NCBI GenBank assembly: GCA_030247855.1
Contig: JAPDRN010000163.1
Coordinates: forward strand, 1 to 64,000
Source: Knufia peltigerae
Taxonomy: Eukaryota > Ascomycota > Eurotiomycetes > Chaetothyriales > Trichomeriaceae
Length of the DNA stretch: 64,000 bases
Direction: 5' to 3'
The position numbers and the translations under genes were made by a program. Position 1 is the stretch's first letter. The number at the start of each line of letters is the position of its first letter. Of the stretch, positions 51,752 to 61,329 are shown one piece after another. Under the pieces are notes generated by a model. That model ran no database searches. It was not told the origin of the DNA and worked only from the letters and a program-made list of their open reading frames with translations.

Positions 51752-52863
51752 AATGACGGTTTCTCCTAGTACGATCGATGTCTACCCTTCGGGAAGCAGC
51801 AGAGACTAGGTTAAATGGCCATCATCGGAAGTCATTATTGCAATCAAAAGCCAGGATGCAGTGTTGTTGTGGTTTCCATGGCCGTTTGCCCAGGTGTTAC
51901 TTGCGAGGCCAAATCCGTGGTGGCCTCTTTGTTAGTGTGGTAAGCTATTCAAATTAAACGACGAGAAGGTATAGAAGGAAGAGAGATTTCCTGGTTGTGG
52001 TTGAGGACTTCTCTTTCACGATGTTCTATTTGCGCCCAAGCGATAGACAAGAACAGGCTCCTGGGGACATTAAGACGTGAGAAATACGTTGACTATGGTC
52101 TTAATGCTTCACCGTAAATGACCCAAAATGAAAACTGTCTGACAGTACTCAGGTGTATCACTACTTTGTTCAGCATTAAAGTTCTGGCGTCCCTTATAAT
52201 AATCAAGTATCACAGTGAAGCAGATAGTAAGTAACCTTGATCTCTCATCAAGTAGAGTACTTCTTGTTGTTTCCTCCTTCATATACAGGCATTAGACCGG
52301 TCAAGGGTTGCATTAGTTAGCCTCATTCAGTACTTCCGTAGTATCCCTGCTGCAGAAAGAAACGGTCAGACTTCTCCATTTTTCCTCCCCGTGACTACGG
52401 CGTCCATCGGCCACTATGCCTAGTGAGTGCAAGTCTGTCTCGGTCTTGTCCCACGATTGACGCCCCTACACGAAACGCGCGGTGCCACCAGGAATCCCTG
52501 TCAAACGCATGCAGCGGACTAAGGTGTAGTAGATGACTTGTCGTCATATCACACGAGCACTCTTGTATGCGAGAATGCCTAACCTCCAGACGTGTACTCA
52601 TACAGTTCAAGCACAGTCAGACTTCTTGTCCAGTCTATTCACCGAAACTTGTTTGCAGACAACTTCAGCAATACAACTACTCCCTACCATCCCTTGCAAT
52701 CCAACATTACAAACCGAATTACAGGGTACTCTTATCTGATACGATGGTCGAACACCGAGTTTGATGACGTGCAACACGGGGACCCATTCACGACAAACAG
52801 TTCTAGAAAGTCGAGTTCGAAGATGCGGGTGTTTGTTTTGGTGCGAATAGAAGCCGCTGATTC
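51752..52863. promoter_or_regulatory. Divergent promoter region between VPS15 and the TBC Rab-GAP
   Basis: 1.1 kb between outward-facing starts of two membrane-traffic genes. Short frames near 52395-52870 have no content. No copy of the dispersed motif was seen here. Nothing else specific. Confidence 0.45.
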
Positions 52864-55800
52864 ATGTTGATGCTTCGGTCAACCGACTCTGGCTTCAACA
52901 TGTCCGACAACGGTAGCAATTTGTCCCGACGCTCCTCCTCCCAGACCTCACACGCTTCTACAACCACCGAGCAGAAAAAGTCCAAGACACTACGCGGAAT
53001 ACCAAAAAGACATGGCTCCAAAGCCTCTGCCAGATCACTCGAGGACGATGATCCGGCCTTGACCTCTTTCCCATCCTTCTCCCCTGAACCAGAGCAAAAA
53101 TCTGCAAGCATTCTTCAAGAGGTGGTACCCAAACCGTTGAGGACAGTATCACAAAAGGCGCGAGACAGAAAGGCTACTCTAGCTGGTTTGACGAATGCAT
53201 CGCCATCATTTAACAAGCAGAACGCCCTCTTTGACGACTCTCCACGATCTTCGCTCGACATTCCAGGCTCGCTACACCTGGCTAGTGATGGACATATTGA
53301 GCGGCTGATTAGCAAGACTGGGGCAGTCAAACTGATTCGGCAGTATGCCTCCGACCTGGCTCAGAGGGATGCGGAAATCTCGGCTCTACGGATCCGCGCA
53401 GACAACAGAGAACGGGAGCTAAAGCGACTATTACGGGAAGCGAGTGTCTCAACGCCTGAGGTCGAGAAGAGATTATTGCGATTGGAGCAAGGTTATTCTG
53501 TTTCTGAAAACCCTAACCTCTCCGAATCATCCGACCAAACAACGTCTGTAACCTCTTTGGATGGCATGATGAGCGAAGCCATGGAGGAGGGGTTCCTGGT
53601 GAACAGTCCCATCGACGAGACCTTCGCAGCGGACTCTATCCAGGATGCACGAAATGCAGACAACACCACGCAAGTGAATGGCCAGGGAAGTCGCAGTAGA
53701 GCAACGTCCACGGCGTCAACACAGCTCAAAGGCAGCAGAACTTCTAGCCGAGCGAACAGCACAATCAGTGAAAACAGTCAAGATATGGACGCCACCTTAC
53801 GGCCAAGGGTTAGTAGCAGCAATTCAACGAAGATACCAGGACTCCAGAGTATATTTCAGCCCCCTTCTCAATCCACCAGCTATTTTATAGGAGGCAAGTC
53901 GCTTAGAAAACCGAAACTTGGTGATGAAATTAGTGTACGCTCGAACCAATCTGCGCGTTCTTTCGCATCCTGGACACAGATATTCAGTGGAAAGACACAA
54001 CCAGGTAGATCCAGGGCTTCATCACTTGGACAAGAAGCCAACAGCAATACTGCACCTCCAACTGATGCACAAAAGTCACTCTCAGGTTTATCAAAAATAA
54101 AAACCCAGGTCGATGGAAAATCCACAACGTCGCTACCAGCACCTGACAATGCCAAAATGCGTCCTCCGCCTAAGCGCGTACCAACTCCAAACAGGCTCAA
54201 TGCCAGTCCAAACCATGTTCGAAAAGAATCGAATGCAAGCAACCTCCCCCCTACGGTGGAGCTGGACTCCATGATTGAGAGCTCACAACTTCCGCCGACC
54301 ATGACGAATCAATACGATGACAAACACGGGCTATTGACGGACAGGTACGGGTTTATCTTTGACCAGTACCGTCGGAGGCGACAAAATCTCCAAGCTCGAG
54401 GCCATAAAAAGAACAAGATGAGCAATACAGAGACTTTGGCCAGTTTTAGAGCCGGCAGTCCGGGATCCGAAGACGTATTTGCAGACAGACCCTCTACTCC
54501 TGCATCGGTCGATGATGAAACACCCAAGAAAGCGTGGTCTGACTATCTTAAAGTTCCTGTTGCATTATCCTCAGGCAGACCCAAGGAGTTGCTGTCACAT
54601 ACCCCGTCCGCTGGTGCTGTTGTTACAGTCAGCACTGCTGATGGAGCTGCTCCTACCACGCCACCACATAGAAGTAGGGAGGCGTCTATCTCAGTGAACG
54701 CTTCCATACAGAAAGCCCTTCCGACAACCAGCGTCGTGGTCGAACCACAACATTCAGCAATCACGGCCACTTCGTCAGACTTGATGGCTGACACCGAAAA
54801 TGACACCAACAACGACTCGGGCCCAACCAAAATCCTCCTGGACCAATTAAGAGATCTTCACGATGCCTTGCAAGCTGAAAGAAGTGCACGCTGGAATGAT
54901 TTCCTTCGACGAGTAAGAGCCGAAAGAGCCAGTAACACCGATCGAACAACCAACAACACACCCGAAGCAGATCTTCTCAATGGCGAACTCATTGGAATTG
55001 CAACTCTCGGGCGTTCCAAACAGACCAGAAACAAATACTTACACTTCAAATCGCTGGTGCTTGCTGGGATTCCGGTGTCACTTCGACCAAAGATTTGGGC
55101 CGAGTGTTCTGGTGCAACTGCGCTGCGAAATCCCGGCTACTACGAGGATTTGGTTGCCCGTTCGCAAGACGGCACTGACCCAGACATTGCTAGTCAGATC
55201 AAGGCCGATGTTAGACGCACGCTGACTGACAATGTTTTCTTTCGTCATGGGCCTGGAATTCAACGACTCGAAGAATTGCTGAGGGCGTACTCGCTACACA
55301 ATCCTCGTATTGGTTATTGTCAAGGTATACTACTCACCGACTCATGTGCAGGAAAACCATTGCTGACATTTTTTAAAGGCATGAACCTAATTACGGCTTC
55401 TCTGCTCCTCATCTGCGCGACGGCCGAAGATTGTTTCTGGCTCCTCGTTGCTATCATTGATGTCATCCTGCCCAGCCAATACTTCAGCTCAACATTACTT
55501 GTCGCACGAGCAGACCAAATCGTTCTCCGTCAGTATGTTGCTGAGATACTGCCTAGACTGAGTGCCAAACTGGAAGAACTCGACGTGGATCTCGAGGCAC
55601 TTACATTTCATTGGTTCTTGTCCCTCTACACGGGTGTCCTCACTGGTGGCGAGGCTTTGTATCGTGTATGGGATGTTATGTAAGTTTTTTCTTGTAGCTC
55701 AAGGGAGGAATGTGGCTAACGATGATTGTAGCCTTTGCTTGAACAGCTCTGACGCCATGCCATACGGGTTCGATCAGCCGAAGAATCTGACCGTCGACGT

Positions 55801-56116
55801 CCAAGCTCTCGGTATAAGCCAGCCGTCCACCCCGGTGACACCGGCCATGCCTGAATTGAATGCCGACAACGAGCACGACGGGACTAGCTCTCCCTTTTTG
55901 TTTCAACTTGCGCTGGCGCTATTGAAACTCAACGAGAATTCCATCCTTGCACTTGATTCTGCGGCTCAAGTGTATACATACATCAATCACAACATGACGA
56001 ACCACGCGATAAGTATCGATGCGTTGATACAAGCCAGTGAAGGCCTCAGAGTCAAAGTGAAGAGAAGTGAAGTACTTGAACGCAGGAAAGCGGCCATAAA
56101 AGAGCTTGGTGCTTGA
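52864..56116 (+). CDS. TBC-domain Rab GTPase-activating protein
   Basis: 1048 residues from three exons: 52864-55324, 55379-55679 and 55732-56116. Intron 1 is 54 nt and has no stop, so it can be misread as 18 extra residues, but removing it restores the family motif GYCQGMNLI; intron 2 (52 nt) joins RVWDV to ILCLNSSD. The TBC domain (about 710-960) accelerates GTP hydrolysis on a Rab. The catalytic arginine finger is in the IxxDxxR motif (IKADVRRT) and the glutamine finger in YCQG, so it should be active. The N-terminal 650 residues are Ser-rich and disordered with a short coiled coil near 155-200 (AQRDAEISALRIRADNRERE). An alternative start is the ATG at 52900. The Rab target is unknown. Confidence 0.87.
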
Positions 56117-56945
56117 TTTGATATAGACAACTCCTCCGGCCATCCGACCAGCAGGATAGATTCTGGTGGGATGGGAGAATGCTGCAGATTGGTCTGCTGG
56201 CAGAAGACGGCATGTAAACTTCATTTCCTTGCGGGTTCGAGGTCACCACGCCCATGCCGCGGAGGACGTGCTAGGTTTTCATTTGTGATGGGTTGCGGGC
56301 ATTTTATTTTCGTTGTTGATGACCCCCAAAATGTTTGTCTTTTAGAATGATACCCCCGTTGCACACTACAAAGAAAATTACATGAGATTGGTTTACTATA
56401 CGGGTCCCCAAATCACTTTCATCGTACCTAGAGGTAAGATGGTTTGTAGTTCTGATGTTCTAAATCCAGTTGGTGACGCCGAGCTTCTGTAGCAGACGTG
56501 ATAAGATGTTGTTAAGCACGTTGCCCACTACAGTAGGGGTTTCTCTTGATCACCGGTGTTTAGGAATGACTACATGCTGGAGAGAATCGAAGTCGGACCG
56601 AGGCAGATAAATTTGGAGTTGCCAAAAAAACATCCACGTACGAAGGATCCGAGAACAGACCGACTACCTCCTTTTCCATTCCATCATCTTTGGGACGCTT
56701 TGCCCAGGGCCTTGTCTGTTGTACTAGCGAGTACGATACATCGAATCTTTGCATTCTTTTTTGCTCTAGTTGTTGCTATAAGCCTGACGGCTTTCGGCAA
56801 ATCATCACCTCCTCGAATTACTTGTCAACATATATGTATCCAGAGGCACCTCAAACATAAAAGAGATCCAAATCACCACGAGTGCCAGGCAGTCATTAAC
56901 CTCTAAAAGACGGGGAGTACGCCAGACCATAGTTATCAGCCCATC
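56117..56945. other. Intergenic region before the hydroxyacyl-CoA dehydrogenase gene
   Basis: 829 nt between two + strand genes. The frame at 56556-56906 has no family likeness. No motif cluster or repeat seen. Confidence 0.45.
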
Positions 56946-57962
56946 ATGTCGACATCGACAGGCACAGGAAGCACCACCCTTCCTCATGGCGATAAGCACA
57001 TTTGTCTCATCGGCCTGGGAGCCATAGGGGTATCGTTCCTCGCCCTGCATCTGACATACACATCTGCAAGGGTGTCCGTGTATGACCCTCGGCCGGACCT
57101 CCAGGAACATCTCGAATCGGTGTTGCCATTGTACTTGCCGTCAGACCCCTCGTCGTCGTCCACGTCCACGTCCGTATCCGAATTACTCTCCGGCAAAAGG
57201 TTGGTCATCCATTCGGATCTTGCGTCGGCCGTTCGAGACGCCACCATCGTCCAGGAACAAGGACCCGAACACCTCCCGTTCAAACAATCGACGTGGTCCG
57301 AGGTCATCAAGTACGCGTCGCCGGCCACACATCTGTGGTCCTCGACTTCTGGGATCCCGGCGAGCCGGCAGTTGTCTCATCTTTCTCACGCCGACGCTGC
57401 CAAGAGCAGACTCTTGATCGTCCACCCGTTCAACCCACCTCACATAATGCCCCTGCTGGAACTCGTCCCTTCTCCCGACACGGCGACGGAGGAAGTCGAG
57501 TTTGCCCGCGAGTACTTTGCCTCGTTGGGGTCGGGCCATCGACCGATCACGATCCACAAGGAGAGCCAAGGGTTCGTGGCGAACCGTCTGTCTTTCATCA
57601 TGTTCCGCGAGGCGTGTCATTTGGTCAACGAGGGCGTGGCGAGCGCCGAGGAGGTCGACGAGATTGTCCGAGCGAGTCTGGGACCCAGGTGGGCCGTCGC
57701 GGGACCTTTCAAGATGTACGCCTTCGGCGGAGGGAAGAAGGGGATGGCCGGGTTCTTGGACAACATAGGAGAGTCCATCGACGGGGTGTGGAAGGACGCC
57801 GGGAACATCACAATGGCGGAACAAGGATGGAAGAAGGCCGTGGTCGAGCAGACGGATAGATCGTATGGGACTTTGGGGCCCGACGAAATTAGAGCTCGCG
57901 ACGAGGGGTTAAAGAGGATGGTGAAACTGCAGGAGGACTTGACTGGGGGTAAATCAAGGTAG
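56946..57962 (+). CDS. 3-hydroxyacyl-CoA dehydrogenase-like protein (lambda-crystallin / L-gulonate dehydrogenase group)
   Basis: 338 residues, one exon. An NAD-linked dehydrogenase for a 3-hydroxy acid. The Rossmann fold opens with ICLIGLGAIGVSF at residues 18-30 and the acidic VYDPRPD at the end of strand 2 favours NAD over NADP. The catalytic and substrate part follows: HPFNPPHIMPLLELV near 160-174, SQGFVANRL near 207-215 and the helical C-terminal domain with SLGPRWAVAGPF. This arrangement fits the CRYL1/L-gulonate 3-dehydrogenase and carnitine-dehydrogenase-like side better than mitochondrial beta-oxidation enzymes. No targeting signal. A Ser-rich loop (about 60-75) is unusual but short. 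Substrate not resolved. Confidence 0.83.
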   Translation: MSTSTGTGSTTLPHGDKHICLIGLGAIGVSFLALHLTYTSARVSVYDPRPDLQEHLESVLPLYLPSDPSSSSTSTSVSELLSGKRLVIHSDLASAVRDATIVQEQGPEHLPFKQSTWSEVIKYASPATHLWSSTSGIPASRQLSHLSHADAAKSRLLIVHPFNPPHIMPLLELVPSPDTATEEVEFAREYFASLGSGHRPITIHKESQGFVANRLSFIMFREACHLVNEGVASAEEVDEIVRASLGPRWAVAGPFKMYAFGGGKKGMAGFLDNIGESIDGVWKDAGNITMAEQGWKKAVVEQTDRSYGTLGPDEIRARDEGLKRMVKLQEDLTGGKSR

Positions 57963-58763
57963 AGGTTCTAGTATCTAGGTAGGTAGCTCACTCGCGATAC
58001 GTGAGGTATGGAAATGAAGAGTATGTACAATAGAATCACGACTGCGGGAGATACCTACCTGAGGTAGATACCCTATATCTACAATACCATACTGGAGACA
58101 GAATATCAAAAGGGGACGTCGGGACACAGAACATGGACAGATAATAACCACACAAAATCGGGATACTACCAGGAGCCTTGTCCTCCCGAGGTTCTAATTT
58201 AGACACCGTCACCCAAATATGAAAGGCCCAAGACTGAGCGTGGTGTTTGTAGGATTGTCGTCAAAAAGACAAGTACCCGTACAATACCCAGCAGCCGACC
58301 CGGTGAGTACCTGAGGTACCTACATACCTCTCCATAGGGGGGATGTACTCCGTAAATTGGCATTGGGTTCTTCCCCAGGTTTATTTTCTTCGCCAAAGTC
58401 TCCAAATCGGTCCTTGAGCCTCGGTAACTTTCCCAGGCGTTCGCTTAAACCTCTTTAAACGTTCAAGGCACAAGAAGTGTACTTCCCGTAGATCTTACAG
58501 TACCTACTCCGTACCTGAAGAAATAAAAACAACGACACTCCCTCGACGAGCCGAGCGCAGTCAGACACTTCAAACAACGTACACAAGATTTTAGAGACTA
58601 GGAACAAAAAATCACCGCCGTTTCGTTCTCGTCCACAGATCACCTCCTCACCACCTACCTCACTCCGCGGCCACCTTACTGCCTCACCTTTGGAAAACAC
58701 CCTCTCTGCTCCATCCTGAGCTTGCCCCCAATCTACCATCTCCTCTCCGCCGTGGCCCCTACA
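57963..58763. promoter_or_regulatory. Intergenic region before the SDR gene
   Basis: 801 nt. It carries two near-perfect palindromes, CTACCTGAGGTAG at 58055-58067 and GTACCTGAGGTAC at 58307-58319, and two TACTCCGTA copies at 58346-58354 and 58505-58513. The 150 nt before the SDR ATG are CT-rich. No gene seen. Confidence 0.5.
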
Positions 58764-59826
58764 ATGACAGCGGTACCCAAACGACGTCTCGCTGCACTCT
58801 CGCAACAACTCGTCGAGGGTGTCCCTTCAGAAGGAACTTTCGAAAACATCCCCCGCATTCGTCACGTCGCAGGACCTTCGACGGGGGAAAGAGTAAAAGG
58901 GAAGGTTGTCATTGTCACAGGTAGGTCTTACTTGATCAGAAAGAGAAGGGAACCACTTCTTCGCCACGACCCATGCCATCCTTTTCAAATAAGACACACG
59001 CCGACTGGTCTGTCCTCTACTGACGGCTCCTTGTGTAGGATGCAATTCCCCAATAGGCATCGGTAGAGCGTCGGCTCACCAGTACGCCGCCAACGGTGCC
59101 AGGGCGGTTTACATATGTGACTACGCGACCGAACATCTGGAGACACACAAGCGTGAAATGGGCGAGTTGTACCCCGGTTGCGAAGTGCATGCGGTGAAAA
59201 TGGACGTCGGGAACGAAGAACAGGTCAAATCGGTGGTGGATCAAGCCATTCAGCGCTACGGAAGATTAGATGTAATGTTCGCCAACGCCGGCGTGACCGG
59301 CGTGCCCAACACGTTCGAGCACGTCAGCGCCGACGCCTTCATGAATACGTTGCGCGTCAACACGGTCGGGGTTTTCCTCTGTGCCAAGTACGCGGCGATT
59401 GCGATGCAAAAGACCGGCGCCGAGAAAAAGTATCCCGGCGGGAGTATCATTGGCACGGCGAGCGTGGCCGGGTTGAGGTCTAATGCCGGCGGGACAGACT
59501 ACTCGGCCAGTAAAGCGGCTGTGGTGTCGATCGCCCAGACAATGTCGTATCAATTGGCCGGCACGGGTGTGCGGGTCAATGCCCTGTGTCCCGGTGTGAT
59601 TGAGACGGGCATGACCAAGGCCATGTATGACCAAGCCAGAAGTAGAGGGACCGAGGGGAAGATCGGACAGCTGAATCCATTGCAACGTGGTGCCGTGGCA
59701 GATGAAGTTGCGCGCGTCGCGCTGTTCTTGGGAAGTGATGAAGCTAGTTATGTCAACGGCCAGGCCTGGGCAGTCTGCGGTGGTCTCAGTGCAGGACATC
59801 CGTTTGTGCCAGGAAAGTTGGCATAG
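58764..59826 (+). CDS. Short-chain dehydrogenase/reductase (SDR)
   Basis: 314 residues from two exons, 58764-58920 and 59039-59826. The 118-nt intron (GTAGGT..GTGTAG, branch ctgac) splits the cofactor loop; splicing gives VVIVTGCNSPIGIGRA, the TGxxxGxG dinucleotide motif. Later landmarks are ANAGVTG, the catalytic Ser in GTASVAGL, the Tyr-x3-Lys pair in YSASK and CPGVIETGM. So a classical, active NAD(P)-dependent oxidoreductase is expected; the Asp after strand 2 (ICDYATE) favours NAD. The first 35 residues before the Rossmann fold are an extension of unknown role. The substrate cannot be told. Only 77 nt separate its stop codon from the stop of BCD1 on the other strand. Confidence 0.88.
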
Positions 59827-59903
59827 GTATGAATGCAACAAGTACGAGTACCAAGTAGCTTTTATGAACTTCGATCACGTACAATGTTAGACCCTCAAAC
59901 CCC

Positions 59904-61329
59904 CTATCCCGTGAGATCTTGCTGTAGGACTTCGAGCACTTTCTTCTCGTCAATATCCGGTAGTGGCTTCTTCTGAGACCCGGTATCGTCAGGGGCCGCG
60001 TAGGTTGGCAAGCTGATGGGGACTTCTGAACCGTAGAGCTGGGTATACTTTTCTTCGCTAATGAAGGGCTCGGGCAACGAATCGGGGGGTTCTTCCCGAA
60101 CGTAGAATGTTGGAAACTCGAGTAAGGTTTTGCCGGAGAGGACATCTTTCAGTGTAGATACTTGGGCAATGGGTATCAAGCATTTGTATTTGGCTGTGTT
60201 TGGCCTCAGGAGGTAGAAGTGAAGGTGGCTTAAGAGCTGTGAGAGGTTGTCCTCAGGTATGTTTGAAGCAAGTGATTCTTCTTGGGCAAGAGACGACTCT
60301 TCTCCGGCTGGCATTTGAGGTTCGGCATCGTCCGCAGAAGCTGGTATGGGATGGGGCGCCTCATCGTCGAGAGACTTTTCCACAGCGAAATCCTCTTTGT
60401 TGTTCAGGGGATCCTCGCCCGGCGTTGCGTGTGCAACTTGACTTGCCTGCTTTTTCGTTTCTAGACCCTCGGAAGTGTTGAGAGGAGTTTCTTCATCTCC
60501 ATATATTGTGTCATCATCTTCAACAGACTCGTTGGATCCAAGATCTCCCTTGGCATCAAGCAAATGCTGTGCTGTCGTGATGGTAGTATTCTGAGTTTCT
60601 AAGTTGGCAGACTCTTCGGTTGCAGGGTCTTGCCGTGTGGCAGCAGTCTCATGTTGTGAGCCTGCAGCAGTGTCTGTTTCATCGACGTCTCGTTTTCTCT
60701 TCCGATCAAGGGTCTTTCGGCCAAATACTGCGAGAAAGCCCTGCGCAACTGTCCTCGTCTCCCTGACGTTGGTGATTTTCCGCTGGCCATCATGGAATAC
60801 CCATTCTGTCGTCCATAGAATACATTTGTTCGGTCCGCCCGCCCAGTGTGATTTGTTCTGTTTGTTTCGGGACAGTCCTGAAGGGGCCCTAATCAAACGA
60901 ATCCCTCTTTCTTCGACTTCAGCATCAAACTTCCATTTGCCGACGGGGCCTCTCCTTTTGACTCCACTGGGCGCCAAATCTATGCCTTTGTCAAGGGCTG
61001 ATTCATCTGCCCTCTGTAGGGATCGTTCGACGGAGGTTATGAAGTTGAAATCCTGATCGATCGAGGAAGGGGTGGCTAGATCTGCCCTCTTCCGATATGC
61101 AGCAGGATTTCGTATGCCCGAGCACTGTGCCCAAGCCTTGTGACGTTTAACACAGGGGAGGGAGCAGGTGTGTATTCCGCATCGAGGGCATGTGTACTTG
61201 ATCGAGTTTGTATGGCTGGTGACAGAGTCAGTAGCGTTCGTTGTTAGCCTCGCGACTGGGAGTGGATCAATCATACCAGATAGCACAAAGGTCAGTCAGC
61301 ACTGCATCGCCTCCATCTGCCTGCATCAT
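59904..61329 (-). CDS. BCD1: BCD1 (ZNHIT6-like) box C/D snoRNP assembly protein
   Basis: 454 residues from two exons, 61277-61329 and 59904-61215. The 61-nt intron (GTATGA..CCAG) joins LCAIC to HTNSIKYTCPRC and so completes the zf-HIT finger: Cys15, Cys18, Cys27, Cys30, Cys35, Cys39, His43 and Cys49. Bcd1 is needed for stable box C/D snoRNAs and thus for rRNA methylation and processing, in the nucleus. After the finger come the family motifs AYRKRADLA, DFNFITSVER, and GIRLIRAPSGLSRNKQNKS followed by CILWTTEWVF. An acidic, disordered insert (about 230-350) is typical of fungal members, and the C-terminal FYVREEPPDSLPEP block is conserved. Two ATGs stand in a row at the start; I use the first. 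Confidence 0.92.

Noticed and set aside
55325..55378. Reading the TBC gene straight through this stretch
   Set aside because: It would break the invariant YCQGMN motif; GT..AG ends and a branch site support an intron.
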